Shown here in pieces: positions 45,901 to 60,860 of a DNA stretch of 64,000 nucleotides. The notes beneath the pieces were generated by a model. The model did not search any database. It saw nothing but the letters and a program-made list of their open reading frames with translations, and was not told the origin of the DNA. Location: assembly GCF_035582795.1 (NCBI RefSeq), contig NC_134365.1, positions 40,032,135-40,096,134 of the forward strand, given 5' to 3'. This stretch comes from Mycteria americana (lineage: Eukaryota > Chordata > Aves > Ciconiiformes > Ciconiidae). Both the position numbers and the translations under genes were made by a program. How positions within the stretch are numbered: the stretch's first letter is position 1; each line of letters opens with the position of its first letter.

Positions 45901-48900
45901 CTGTACCAGCCTCAGAAGGAGACAAATCTTGGGGGTCAAATGTCTTAATTGTTATTTTGTTAATATATGACTCTGTAAATATAACATAAAGTTCTCCATT
46001 GGGAATGAGGATTTCAAGTGTTTAAGAAAGAGTAGCCTCATGTCATTTGCATTAGTAATCCTGTTTGGCAGTCTCCCGCATAGGAAGCCTGAAAATGCAC
46101 AAGAAGAAAAACATGAATTCCCCAGAGAGCCTGTGGTAAGGAGATCACTTGAAAGATGCCCTCATTTCAAGACATCTATTAAAATCTCCATAACAGATAG
46201 CAAGACTGAATGTGGCATGCACTGGAAAGATTGACATACTGCATACCAAAAGCTTTTCTGTAGTCGGTTGTTTTTCATGTATTTTTAATTATTGTTCATC
46301 CTACAGGGTTTTTAATGGATGATTATGGACCCTCAATCTGCCCTTTTCATTACACACTGAGTAACTTTTTTAAGCCTTTCCTTTACTATGATAGCTCCTG
46401 TGCAAGCCTAGCTTTATGAAGGATTCTGTCTTTGATCAAAGGCTGGACTGTACATAGAATTATTTGGCCCTTAAAACTATCTTGTTGTGGGCTAATACTT
46501 TAAATTGCACTATATATTACAAAAATTGCCATAGATTGCCATGGATAGAGATATTTGATCATTCAAAAATTTCCACTTCCCATATCTACCTTCTTTGAAC
46601 ATAAATTATTTCATCTTGTCCTAATATTCATAGATCTATTGTGCTCCGGCATTTGGTATGATTTCAAAGTGGCTATCACAATTATAAATGCATTACAATA
46701 TAAGCCTAATGTGATTGCTGGCTTACAGACTCATGGTACAGATCTTAGTTTCACGGTGGCAGATAGATGTTTTACAGGACTGGAATGTTAGCCAGTTCTG
46801 ATGTGAACTGAAGAATGTTCTTGTTTTTATTTTACCTCTAATCATTATAAATAATGGACTAAACTTAAAGGATAACCTGAGTTGGCAGAACTTGCATCTT
46901 CTCCTGATCCTATGATGTAAGCCATATTAATGTAAACTCAGATTTTTTACTTGTCTCGGTTCCCTGAGATTCACATTTCATCAGATTGGACCTCTAAATT
47001 TGGCCTTTTAGTCTAAAGGTAACCACAATGGGTGATCACTCTACTAGGTCACTTTATCAGACTTTTTTCTTTGTCTTTAAACAAAGGATTCTTTCTTTTC
47101 ACTGCATGTGAGAAAAAACCACAAAAGATACTATTGCCTAAGTTTATATCTATGACATTACTCCTTATAAAAGGACCAAAATTTATTTCTTCCTCTCCAG
47201 CCAGTGTTGTACTAATTACTCTCAGTATTTTTGGTACTTTTGTCTAGATCTAGAATTACAAAAAAGATCTCTATCTCTATCTGTTGTCCAGCCTTACCCA
47301 GCTGCAAATAGAGAATCTGAGCCTGTAAATCACGCAACCATATGTTCAACAACTTTAAACTTATGCCAAAGTTCTCTTGACTTCAATCACAGTTAAGCAT
47401 ATTATTAAGACGACACATGTGCTATCTTGTAGGAGAGGGAATAGGCTTGGGAGCTTTCATAGTCGGGGCTTCTACTGTTCTGGAAATGTCTGTTACCATT
47501 AGCCACTCTAGAGTTTACATTGATTTATACAAAACCAAAGTTGATCCATAGATGTATGCATCTGTAATTTCTGTTGTGTTCTTCTTTTACTGATTTGGGC
47601 TCAGAATTTTTGTCATCATTAATTCCTTCCATCCTATTTTGAAACAAAATTTTAGTGAGTTGCTAGGCCAATAGTGATTTCATGAACTTTCCCTGTCCCC
47701 TATAGGCATTTTATCTGGTTAAAATATGATATTGTTGTTTAGTCTTGTTTGAAGATCTTTTCCTTTCTGCATTTATGTTCTATTCAGAACTGATTAATGT
47801 GGAAAAAATCTTACTCCAGTCTCTTCGAAGAATTACAGAAGTGGGAATGATTTATCTTTCTGCTCCACTTAAGATTCTAGACTCTCTAGGCTCAGTTTTG
47901 CATTGCCTTGTGTTGTCATTTATGTACATAGAGTAATTGAAGAGTGTGCAAAAGTAATAAATTAGCATTTTCCATACATTTGGCACTGATGTATTGATTG
48001 GGCCGTGAAGAATAGGTCTATTATAATTTGACATTCTGCAAAGACCATGGGAAAGTAAAATGAAAACAGAGCTGCTTGCAGAAGCTTTGTATTTATTTAA
48101 TTGCTGAATTATGTCCATAGGGTTAATTAGAAAGACATGGTGCTTGTACTTCTGCTAACTTTAGCTGAACTTGTAGGTAGCAATAGCTCATTCAAAAGGC
48201 TTATTGAAAGTCAAAAATGCTACAAAAACAAGGCAACAATGCACATATCATAAACATGATAAGAACACTGGTTCATGTGTATGGAGTAACTGATGTTGAA
48301 CTAGCAACTACATGACCTTCCACAGAATACGGAGGCTATGGTAAATGGTCTTTGCTTCTGGCTGCTGGAAAGCCAACCACCACCATATTATTGTCTATGT
48401 ATTCTGTGAGCAACAGTTTTACTACTGGTTTTACTACGTGCCACAATGCTGAGGGACGGTTCCAGCATCTGAATGAACTTGAGACCAGAAGGACTGGAGT
48501 CCCTGGACAGTGGGAAGGGCAGGCCTTGGAGACGATGGAGCTGTCTGGGGATTAAAAGAACCCTCAGGTTTTCAGTTAGGGTTGGTCTGTCAGCATCTCT
48601 CACTCACTTCCTTTCTCTCTCTGGTCAAAAACGACCTCAAAAGATGTCCACCGGAAAGTGTTATGAAATAGATATGTTTCCACTAAATATTTTTTCTTTA
48701 ATGAGACAGAATACGTGGCTAAAATGCTTTGATCAACTCTGAATTTAACTAATTTTAATGGAAGATTTTAGTTTATATTCTCCACCCTGTTCTGCAAATC
48801 TCAGCCATGATTCTAATTTCAATATGGTTAGAAGTACAAAGGAATAGTTTTTAGTACAATGTTTTAGTTTCTCCCTTTGAAGTATCTTCTATTTATGAGT

Positions 48901-49041
48901 TCATAAAGGTTTATGTAAAATCTCTTACTATATATGGGATTGAGTTATCTGTGGAGAATTGATAATGTGTTGATCTCAGTTAACGTAGCTATCCTCTACC
49001 TGATGTAGACACAGAATTGAAAAAATATTAGTAGAGTTGTA

Positions 49042-49096
49042 AAATCTAGCATAGAATAAAGATTTAAAGAATAAATCTAGTATAGAATAAAGATTT
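49042..49096 (+). repeat. 24-bp direct duplication
   Basis: AAATCTAGCATAGAATAAAG plus ATTT at 49042-49065 recurs at 49073-49096 with one C/T change. Confidence 0.9.
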
Positions 49097-49284
49097 CTGT
49101 CGCAACAGTTACTCTGATACTTTGTGTCTGTATTATGATATTTATTACATGAACTCAATTTTTTTCTGTACCCAGGACCCCTATTTTTGTCAAAGCACAC
49201 AATAAGTAGTGCCACTTGATGAGCAACTACTTAATATTTTGTTTCATATTCATTTTTCAGAGGGTGGCCTGTTTTCATCTGAGA

Positions 49285-49329
49285 CATCAGTCAACATTCA
49301 AGATCTTTCAAGATCATCAGTCAACATTC
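49285..49329 (+). repeat. 15-bp direct duplication
   Basis: CATCAGTCAACATTC occurs at 49285-49299 and 49315-49329, with a TCAAGATC pair between. Confidence 0.9.
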
Positions 49330-52300
49330 TCTCTAAAAGGGGAGACTAGTGATAGAATCAAGAATTTTGTCAATTCAATCCCTTTCATTTAGAAATAATG
49401 GACAGCCATGAAGTGATATTTTGCTGAACCCAGTAGGAGTCAGACAAGAAGCATTTTCTTTTCTTAAATTTTCAAGCAACACTAGCATTAATTCAGCTGC
49501 TGTTAGTTTCTGTCCTGCTTCCGCTGGCATCTCCATCAAACAATACCTAGTCCCTCCAACTAATGTTCGTCTAGGCCAGGAGCTCAGCTTCTGACCAACT
49601 TTGTATATAACCTGTATTTACAGCTGATTCACTTTCAAAAGAAGTGTAATTCTCCTATTTTGTATTCAGGGTGAACTTTAAAACCAATTTAATTTACACG
49701 ATACTGGTACATTTCAATAAACCTCTATTTTAACCACAAAAAGACATCCCAAAGCCTGTTAGGAGGACCAAACTGTTAATTTCCTCAGGGTTTTTTGTCA
49801 TGTTCATAAAAATGGAACATGAATAATTCATAAGAATTAACATATATTCATAAGCCTCTCTGAAGACTGATGTTATCCTTATTTTACAGATGAGGTACTG
49901 GAGCACAGAAAAAATAGGATCAAAAGTTTTTGTCAGTCTTAGGAGCTAATCTGAAACACCAGCAAACTGATTTTTGAGGATATTTAGCATTATAGTACTT
50001 TCTTTATGCTTAAAGGAAAACTGTCACTGACTTCAGCTGCAGCTGTAAATACTAGAGACTTACAAATTTGACTCCTCCATGTCAGTCTAGGTCCCCAAAA
50101 ATAAGGAACACAGCACATCTGGTAAGTAGTTTTACAAAGTGGCATCACAAAGTAGAGGCAGAGACATAATCCTGTTCAACTGGAGAGTATTTGCAACCTT
50201 AAATACATAACTATGTTTTCTTCCTGCACTTGGTAGACTCAGATAATCCTTTCCAGCTTCAGCAGCAAATGAGACTAGACTCAGCTATGACCCTTATTTA
50301 CAGCCTAAATTCAAGCGTCATTTAGTAAGCCTGTTACAGGGCCTACACATGAAGGAGCCAGGACAAGGATGCATGGACACTCTAGTTTGCAATGGTATTC
50401 TTTTAGTGAAGAGACTTTTTATCTAATCTTCCACATGAAAGATCCAAAACAAGTAGAACAGGTATTCAGTCCTGTGAAATGCCATCCTCTATATGGTTCA
50501 TGAACAAAGTTATATCTGCTTTCTGCCGATTGAATTAATGAGACCAGCAGTCGTTTATTATCTTCTGTGTCAACAGGTACATCTGGGAAAGTGCCAGCAC
50601 CTTTCAAAGATATTTGGTGCCAGCTGAGGTTTGGGAACCTCAGGGATCTGTTCTTGGCCTCGAGGAGGCCACAGAAGCTGTTCTTACCTGGCTTGACTTC
50701 TCGCACCCTCTGCACGCTGACCTCCTTCTTTTCCAGCCTGATTCATCCTGGTGCTTGGCTGCTTTTTCCAGTTCCATTTTCTTTACTTAACAAGACTCAC
50801 AAGATGTGCCAAAGACATTCCTAGGCCCAGTTTGCCTCCATTCACCTAAAAAGGGCTCTTATAGTACTTCTGTATTGTTTCACCCTCTGTACTTACTGAC
50901 TGATTTTTAGCCATTTTCTGGATATAGAGGAGAAGCCGCATACCTCCAACTGAAGCTGATATGCGAAACTTGAACACTAAAAGTGCTCATCTGCCTGAAA
51001 GCTATATCTATGACTTCTTTTCTGTACAGACAACAGCATCCAAAAACATCCTCTCACTTTCAAGATCATCAGGCCTAATGAAGTTCTGTGCTTACATTTC
51101 TATTCACAGCATTGTATTCAATTGAATACTCCAGAAATTAAAATAAACTGAACTCCTGTACCCCTGAAATGAATATAACTCTTGCCTGTCGTGTTAGGTA
51201 AATCTGGACAACACTTAAATGCTTACATGCTGTCTTTTTCCACAGTCAGGGTCCATAACATTAGTCAGTTAATTTGCTTGTTTCCTACCACTTCTGTCTA
51301 CCTTGTTTATATTAGCTCAAGTGAATTATTGCACAAGTATTTGGTAACTGCAATTCTCTTTGTAACATGGACTATCATCTTATTACATTTTCTCAAAGCC
51401 TAATAATCTGCAAAGACAGCACTGCAAAGACTGAAAAATAAAGTGAACTAAACCATTTGCTGTGGAATCTTCAATAGGCTTTTTTTCCCCTTCAGTCTGA
51501 TTACCAAGTATCACGAGGTACGCAGCAGGTCGTAAGGGCACTCTTCAGCTTGTTCTTAAAGGCTACAAACATTTTTCTCTTTCTCTCTGTTAACACTGGG
51601 GAAAAACTGATGGCCTTCTCAGAAATATTTAGGAAGCAGTCTAGGTCATAGCAAGCCAAGCCATTCTAACCATTCATTGATCAGTCGCTTCTCTTAGATA
51701 TCAGTGTGCCTTCATGTCATCAGTGGCCACATCTCTCAAGCCTTTAGTGACTTTTGGCTGTCATTTCTATTTTACTTGCTATTGCCCCACTAATAGGACT
51801 CTGACAGTGCAATAAGGCATAAGAAATGCTTTGCAGTTTTTATTATTTTGGATAATACTTAGGAAATTAGGAAAATACAAGAACACAATTTCCACTCTAT
51901 GTCAGGTTTTCAGGCTGAATCAAAAATGATACTGGGACTTTTCAGAACCTTGGCTTGCTGACCTAATAGATGACACTGATTTTCCGTGTCATGCCAGCTA
52001 CTGATTTCAACTTCAATATCTAGTTTGAAAGGAGTTGCATGTTTTTATATACTGCAGTGTATGAGTTCTCACAGATCTGATGTCTTCTTCTCTTTGCTCA
52101 CATAATTCTCCCCTTTTGTTGAACCTTTTTCTTGCTAACATATATAAAAAGTTTGTTCATAAAATATAAAACAATTACACAACTATACAGATAAGTGGAT
52201 ATGTGAGCATTACATGTAAGAATAAATATTCTTGAGTTGCAAAAATACTTATAAAACCTGTTTAAACTGTTTATTTAGTAATAATCACAGCATCAAATGT

Positions 52301-55300
52301 TAATGTCCAGTCACAACCCCAAGTAGGATGTTTAAAAAGAAAAATTACTTTTGTTATCTGAGGCTGAGCATTACACAGCATATATACTTTTCCAAAGTTT
52401 ATTAGCGGAGCTGCTTTTGGGATTTAAAATTAGTGGGCTTTTTTCTAGCCAAAAACACTCAAGGATCTTTTTTTCAGAGTTCAGTAGGTGCCCTCCTTCC
52501 TGCATCTTTAAAATTCGGTAGAAATCTTTCTTTCAGTAATTTTTACAAGTTCTTTTGTGTTACTTCAACTAATATAAGAAGAATGCGTCAAATGCTCAAA
52601 TTGGATAGTTTGGATTTTGAAGAAGGGTAACATTAAAAGCTATTGATATTTTAGTTAATCTATTTCCTTGGTGGGAATGGCCAGTGTGTATTGGGAGCTT
52701 CAGCCAATTCTGATTACTGCTATGAAAGAGATAAAAATGGGGGAAAACAGTCAGGAAAAGGTATTAAAAAGGAGTGTGCTAACAAGCTTTGGGAAAGTAA
52801 AAAAAATATCTAAATGAGCCGGGGAAGAGCAGAGATGTTCATTTAAAATGATAAATTATCAGCAAAAATGAGGGTAGAAGAAAATTTGACTTGAAAGTGC
52901 CCACTGATAATACACAGAGCATTTTCTGAGCATAGTGTGAACATATCTCTGCCCACCCTTCAAAATCCAACTATTTTCACCTTTTTTATGCTCCCATCTA
53001 TACCTGGAGTTTGAATACACAGTTCTGATTAATGGAAGACCCATAAAACTGGAGACAGCAACCAGGCTGGTAATCTAAGGATCTCAGGTTCCGATTCAAT
53101 GCCATTCATCGAGCAAAAAATGTGAGCACTCAAGAGTCTTATCAAGAAAACACAAGAAGCATGAGTTGCTAAGCAATTCATGGATGTGAAGGCTTTGATG
53201 TAGTTAAGTAACATCAGCAAAGTAATGGGTCCAATGAATTTTGTATAACTAATGACATAGTTCATGACTAACGACCTAAGCTCCTTGTTGTTCCTTATTC
53301 CTTATTCACAAAGAAAGCAGTGGGTCAAATACAGGTTTGCATAAATAGGTACAAATGCTTTCAAGTTCCTGGGAGATATATCCACTTATGTAAGGGCTGA
53401 ATTAAGTCTCAACATACATATAGTTAACTATTAAACGTAAGTTTCATAAAGAAGAAGATATCGGGAGTAGAAAGAAAGTCTTCATATTAAATACTAGAAT
53501 ATAAAGAATGACAAGAAATACACAGAGAAATTACATTATCAGGACATTAAAATAAAAATACTCAAATATTAATGAAACTAAAATATTTGAGTATTAAAAC
53601 CCAATGCGAAAACACTAAATTTTTTGGAAAGTCATAAAATCCAGACTTTAAGACTAAATCCATACTTGGAACTGGCTATCTTGACTCAACCTTTTCTCTG
53701 TAAAAAGGACAAACCCAACAGTTCATACTTTGAAAAGACTCAGAAATCAGAACCTTAGTCTCATCTCTAGTTAAAACACTTGGGCTGTGCACAAAGTAAA
53801 TTGACAGAAGGCTCATAAATGCATTTAATACAAAGTGATTTTAAAAATAGTAAAGGCAGAACAAAAGAGCCTTTCACTAAAATTTCCTATAACAAACTCT
53901 CCTATTACAGAAGGATACTGTCACTTCATTGCAAACAGAAAAGACATTAAATTGAATCATCAAATAAACCGCTTATCCTTCTAGTGTAAGACTGCCCCAG
54001 GGCGCAGAACAGAGTTTGTAGCGCCCTGTTGCACCTTTGGCTCTTTCAACTTGTAAGCAAAGACTGAAATCCAACTTGGTACCCTGTTTACTTAAAATGT
54101 ATGTTTTATGGACATTTCAAAATGATCTGCTCAATGCTTTGAGAAAATTAAACACCAAATTAAAAACCACAAGAAGTATATAGCGAATCTGTACTTACAC
54201 CCTGCAAACAAACACAGAAAAAGAGGATAAGTTTACTATAGCCCTGTATGGAGCGCGGAAAATGATGCTATTTTGCCTAAACTGCCATATATTCAATTTG
54301 GTCTTATTTTACCGGCACTCATGCACTTTATCCTATAATAAATGCTGTAGATCCACTGATATTACTGTAGCTCCACAAATGGTAAGTTAAAGAAAGAACA
54401 ATGTAGACAGATTTAAAATGTATGAACATATTATTCAGAAGGATTTATCTATTTAAAATGTTGCTACAATTCCCAAAAAGTGTCATTACAATTGAGAATA
54501 CTATTTGCACTGTAGTTTAGGATCAGGCCCTGACACAGGAGGCTAAGGTGACCCTTCAATTTTACTGGGAAATAGATTGTTAGATCCACTGTTACATGAT
54601 GCGAAGACTGCTGAGGCTAATTTGGGAACACCAGGCTCTTGCAAACTATGGTGTGAATAATTCTGTGTAATAAATTAATTGAGTGAAGAGTCACACAACA
54701 GTTGTCCTGCGTCAATAAATTATCATCTCTATCTGTGATGGCTTGTGGGGCTGCCACAAACTGATATTAGGTATTGCATATCTTTGTAATTACAAGGACT
54801 CTCTAGGTAGTATTGGAACAAGTTTCCTGAGAAGACTCACATCATGCTCCTTTACCCTTCACTAGCAGTCTTTTCAAAGTCACTCGGCTTTGCAGGGGTA
54901 TTTTTCTATGTTCTGAAAGATTTCATATCATCTGTAAGCCACTAACACAACACTATTGCCTTCTGGTACGGGCTATTACTGTGTTAGTCTTCTGTATTCA
55001 CAGAATTAAGCTACAGTAGGGCCGTTGTCCTGCCTTTCTGGGATGCACATGACTCTGAGCCAATCTTGTCCTTTCACTGATGGTATCTGGACTGTTCTGA
55101 GGTCTGGGACACTACCGTTTTGTTTCCATTTCTCTGACTATATGCTTTGTAATGCCATTCCCTACCAGCATGCCCTTTCCATTCTGGTACACAGGAATTT
55201 GGCTCCAGAATCTCTTTCTTCAGCTGAAGGCAAATTTCTACAAAATCTGTCCTGTTGCGTCACAAACTTATTAATCTGAAAAGCAAGGAAGCTCAGAGAA

Positions 55301-58300
55301 GTGCTCTGTGATTCTAAGAGAAACTACTGCAGGGCCAGCCTATGAAACCCATCCTACAGCAGGTATTATTTCTAATGTTACATACAGTGTTATTACAGGC
55401 AACCAAAACTTCCCTTTCTGATAGTCTGCAAACTGCAAGCTATATCACTCACAAGAACAGAAAGGATATCGGAAACACCCTTTTGGCTAAAGGCTCCTGA
55501 TCTGGACTGAGCAAAGGCTCTTCAAGGAGTCATCTGCTATTTCCTACCTGGTCCTGCCTCATTGACTATTACAGGCCTGTGGATGGCCTGTAATTCACAG
55601 CTTGGGTGTATTGCCGTTACTCATTTTGCTAAGCATTTCATTTTTATAGCCAAAACAATGTGCACAGTTAACAAAATCATTATAACAATTAAAATGACAA
55701 CTGTAAAAGGGAAAGCCCCATTTGAAAATGCCTGTAACTGTGGGAAGCCACTATTAGGAGGGATTCCCACCATGGCTGCAATATGAGTAATCTTGTTATT
55801 CTAATAGACTGTAATTTCTGGAAAGCTACCTAGCTGACGAATCCAGTAAAGGTAGGGTATTTTAGCATGTACCTCAGTACTTTAGCAGGTACCTAAAGGC
55901 ATCAGTTTAAAGTTATCAAACAACTGCCTTTACGTGATGGAGTTTGATGGTCATTTCTATGCATGTCATGGAATTGTAATCATGTCCCTTCGTGGAGATT
56001 ACACTACAAATACATTTTTTTGTCACTTTATGCACTGAAAATATTTGCATAAACAAAGGACCCATTTCTAACCAATCTATAAGGTCACATATGATTAAGT
56101 TAAAACATAAGCAATCATCTGATGGCTGTCGGTGCAGGTCTTCACAGATGTTTTGCACAGGCTGATTTGTGATTTAAGCTAGCAATAGCTGGACAGTAAA
56201 ACCATCCAGAAAGTTCTCTCTTGCTCTAATCTATCTTGGCTGATAAATAGCAGGGTTAAAACAGAACGTATTTTGGGTTACCACACCATGAATGAGCAGG
56301 TGGAGTTGTGATTATATGACCCCAGTGGCAACATGTTTTTCTTTTAACACTGTTGTACATTTCTAACATTACCTGGTCAGCTCTTTTAGCAAAAAACCAC
56401 CTTTTTCATTAAATTGGAATGCTTGCATATTGTACACATACATAAAGTTTTGATTATCAGTCTCCACAAATGACAAACCTCTGGTTTTGACCGTATATTT
56501 CCTTTCCATCAGTTTCCTCCCATATGCATTTAAAAACATCCCCAATATAGCCGTGCACAAAGTGACTTTTTTCCTAACCTCAATGCTGCAAAACTACACA
56601 TGATGCTACACAATCTTTCAAATTACTTTTTACCATAATAAGCATTTCTCTACTTAACCAATTCATCTTTTCTTTTTTATAGTGCTCAACATTTTACAGA
56701 CATGCAGTCACATCTACCTGTATGTACTTTGTTATACACACAGATATTGTTTGCTTATGTGTTAGTGATCTGTTAGTCATGACTCCTATTAACAATGGAG
56801 GTACATTTGTCCTCACTGAGAGAAACAGTTTAACGTGTTCGGAGATGGAGGCATGGGTACAGTGGGACCTATTTCTCCATGTTACCTCCATTTGTTAACA
56901 TTTTTTTCTTGATTTTAAGTTCAGCTATAGCAATCAATCTGATAATAATATTATATCTTTTCCCTTTCACTTGCACATATATGATAATAAAACCAGAAAA
57001 AAACCCAGTTAAAACAAAGCTAAGGAACCTCTCTCTCCACTGGTGAATTTCTGGTGATCTGTTTATCAGTCTTTACTTTGTGTATGTTATCCATTGATTC
57101 CACCTCTTCTCTATAACAAAAGATGAACTTTATGGCTTAACTTAAATCAACATTCCCTCTTTACATAATCAGAAAAATTGGCTTTAGCACATCAGTTAGA
57201 AACACACACTTACAGAGCTGACTTCTGGCTTTCAAAGCCAAATGTATCCCTCTTCGATAAGAATATAATTCATTCTCTCCATCTCAAATCTTCAAATACA
57301 CATGCTAAACCCACAATTCTCTCAGCTCTTAACCACTTCAGTACCAACAGCACTTATTCAGGTTCTCATTTTAAGCTTCTCTTTCCTTTCTTTCCACCGC
57401 TTACTGTGCAACTGATGTACACACTCCTCCAAGATCTCGTTCATGCACGTACTCACATATTTACTTGAAAACACATTACTGATTTTCATAATACTACTGT
57501 CACTAAGCCTGAACTATTAATTTTTATCTTGATACCTCTTACAGTTGCCTATCTTGAATCCCTCATTTTAGTTGCCTTAAATTTGCTAACAATCAGGAAC
57601 TTTTTTGTGTATAGCTCTTTTTCACCTCCAAAACTTTTTGGAAGCCATGTTAGAGATTCCATGAATGTAAAAGAACATCAGCAAATGAAAATATGAAAAA
57701 AAAAAACAAACCCCAACCAAGAAAAGCAAATGGTTGTCTTTTTATCTTCTACCTCAATTTTTTTTCATGAGAGTAGATATCTTGTATCTAGGCTTCTTCA
57801 TTATGCTGCTGGATATCATAGAATGCCAATATCTGGCAGCTAATATCAAGCAATATCCCAATATCCAGCAGCCTCAAGGACTCCTTGCTCCCTTTTCACC
57901 CCGTAATTCCACCAGAATGGTGAGCCTTTCACAGTGGTCAAATTGTAATTTTACTATGAAGCCCCAGGAAGCCCCTTTGTATAGACTCTAAATCATTCCT
58001 TTCTCTGGAGGTTTTCTTTTATTTGGTCATCTTTCTCCAGGCTGGTTCAGCTTTTCTTATTCCTGTTGCTAGTTTCTCCCATGGTTTTTTTTTTTGTGCC
58101 TTTTACTCTAGGAATAGGCAGTAGAACATTTATTTCCTTCTCTTGGAAGGTGTGTGTGTTTAGTGGGGAACAGCAACATGGTCAACACAGGAACAGACCT
58201 GACCTTTCATATGAACAACTTCTACCAATCACTAGCTGATTGCTACTTAGCTGTTATCTTGGAAGTCAGAGTTTGTAGTTTATTCCATCAGCAGCGGCAA

Positions 58301-60768
58301 GGAGGACAAACAGGGCAGACAGCTTTCTAAAACTCACAGTCTCCATAAATTATGAAAGACTCACATTTTTAATAGATAATTGCAATGCTCAAGATTATTT
58401 TTTTTAGATACATAATGAAATGTGCTTTAATTTGGACATCTGCAAAAAAACTGTGTTGTAGCTTTCAAAGCTAACTCTATCCCCATTCAGTTAGGATATT
58501 TTATTATTCATTGTCTCCCTCTCAAACCTTCAAATACGCATGCAGCATTTGTTACAGTGCCAGGACTTTATTGGCTTGGTAAGGAACAAGCACTCAGCCT
58601 AGTTCAGAGCTAAAGACCTCTTCTACTCTCTGGACAGCATCTGGCAATCTTCTCCTGATAAATCTTCCTCTTCTATCTTGTTGTTATAAGCCACACAATT
58701 CACAACAATGAGGAACATAAGATATAATTTTTGTTGATGCATCTCCAGTTTGAAAAGTTCTGACAGCAGGCATAGATGAAACCGTTCCCTGTGTCATGCT
58801 GGAAATAAAGTATGTTTGATAAATTAATTAAGATTTCCAGTCTTGCTGGAATGCTGAGCATCATTTCAACAAAAAAAGGATATGGGATTTGCAATCAGGT
58901 TTAAAAACAAAAAACAAAGTGAGGGCCTATTTTTGTGTAGTGAACAGTTCCAGGTCTGGATTACAGCAGTTCCACATGTTGATGTTGGAGTTATGGGAAG
59001 ACCTGCCCATGCAACATTATCCAGTCATGACTGTAGGTTATTTACTCTTTTTGATCATGAGATACAGATAAAATGCAACCTCAGACAAACCAACTTGATG
59101 AAGAAGACATAAATAATTTAAACCCTCTAACACGACGATTCTTCTGCTTTTATTTGGAAATATGCCATGAACTGTGCTTCAATGATTGCACGTCTTTTTG
59201 GTTTCCAGAGCTCTTCATTCCAAAGTCGCGGAGGTAAATCTAACACGCAAAGACTGTGATGGCTGTTTCTGCTGTGCCTTACCAGCAGCACCTGGGTGGG
59301 CTTATCTTGGTTTTGTTTGTACAGTAGCTTTGCTGTGCACATTTTGGGTGTGCTTAAAACCAGGGAACCTATTCCCTGCCTTTATTTACAGATCTTTTAT
59401 TCCTTTTTCAGACCTTGGCTGCTAGATGACCTCCCTATAGTGTACGTACATAGCTCCTTTTAACGTACGGCAGTGTTTTGGATGTAGTCATGGTGATCTA
59501 GCTGACGGGGTTTTGCCTCTGTAATGCCTGACGTGACACTGGTGTTCATCAGCAAAACTGTGGCCAGGCGAACCTCCTCTAATTGATAATATATAGGAAA
59601 TTATACACTCAGGTAGTAAAAGCTGCCCTTAGGCTGCTGCTACACTTAGCAGCAGAAGCAAAATAAAGCCACCTTCTGTCCAATTTGTTGTCCACCCTGG
59701 GGAGCGCAGCTGGAGGGACTCCAGGTGGGCCATGTGGCCCAGAGGGACGTACTCTGCCAGGGCCAGATGTCTCTGGATACCCACTTACCTCCAGAGCTTC
59801 CATCAAACCCTCCAGAATAAAACAGCGGGTGCCTCAAAACTTTTAAAAATACCATCAAGAAAGTATCTGGCAACAGAAGACTCTGCTGAAAGACGAGAAG
59901 ACTAGAGAGTCATCCTCTCAAACAAGATGGCTGCCAACAAGAGCACCAAGGCCCAGCTGAAAAAAATTACTGTAGTCACTTTGGAAATTAAAATCACAGT
60001 GTCCAACAATACTGTTAGATGCTACTTCAATTAGTTCTTTTTGGCAACACTACTGGGACAGCCGAATGAACCTCAAGGGGGATATTTGTGGTGGAAGATG
60101 AAGTACAAGAGATCCCTGCCCAGATCCAGAAAAGTCTTCAAGACAGATATATCCTCTGTACAACTGGACTAGCCAAATCCTGCAGCCCACAAGGAAAGAC
60201 AAACCCTTAAAGCTTGTCTTCCTGTTCCTTACAAAAATGCTCAGATGTCTGGTAGATGCTGAGTTTTAATTCAGGAAATGCTCTGGAACTGACTCCAGTT
60301 GCAAATATCATGTACTGATATTTACACATCTCAAATCTATTATGAAAGGGGAAAAAAACAACTCAGTGAAAAGAATTCTTTTGGGCATGTCACATTAAAA
60401 ATGAATAATTTCCCACAATTTAGCAAAACACATTATTGGACTGTAATCACCCCTTTAAAAAGTAGGAAATCTGCCAGGTGGCAAGGACTTAAACTTTTTA
60501 ATGACGTTTCCAGTTCAGCTCTATTTCCAGATCAGTGAGGAGCTGCATCTCTTCCAAAAGCTACTGGTTTCTAGTCTTTAACTTTTAACAGCTCACCTTC
60601 ATCTCACTGGAAAGATGAGAGTTACTCCTATTCTCAGTAAGACAGCATGAAAAAATGTCAAGTGATAGCTCCAGCAGTCAACAGAGTGGAAGAAGAGATC
60701 AGCACATGATGATTCACATCATCTGTATGTCACCCACTAACCCATTCCCATCCTCCAACTGCCTGTAC

Positions 60769-60860
60769 CCTTCCTATCTCCCCTCCTTTTCTTCCTTCTT
60801 TCTTCCCACTCGTTCTTCCCTCCCACAGTTTCCATCACCCCACCCTCCCTTTGATTTAAT
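60769..60860 (+). repeat. Polypyrimidine-rich tract
   Basis: About 90 nt of almost pure C/T on the plus strand. It gives an arginine/glutamate-rich ORF on the other strand that is not a credible gene. Confidence 0.8.

Larger units (their letters stand above)
39703..48000. other. Region upstream of CPM, no recognised gene
   Basis: AT-rich, apparently intergenic (or alternative 5' non-coding exons of CPM, which I could not identify). Contains a (TA)n run at 41129-41145, a purine-rich strand at 43490-43680 and two exon-like minus-strand ORFs listed separately. Confidence 0.6.

Noticed and set aside
50419..50715. 98-residue minus-strand ORF with a real-looking composition
   Set aside because: No recognised family. 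The local sequence has small inverted repeats (TGAGGTT/AACCTCA, TGGCCTC/GAGGCCA) that suggest an unknown repeat rather than a gene.
53995..54030. AGGGCGC ... GCGCCCT hairpin
   Set aside because: 7-bp arms with a 15-nt loop; too small to support an RNA gene.
59609..59873. Collagen-like GPxGPP stretch on the minus strand
   Set aside because: Only a few triplets in one GC-richer patch, without a regular Gly-X-Y register or splice sites.
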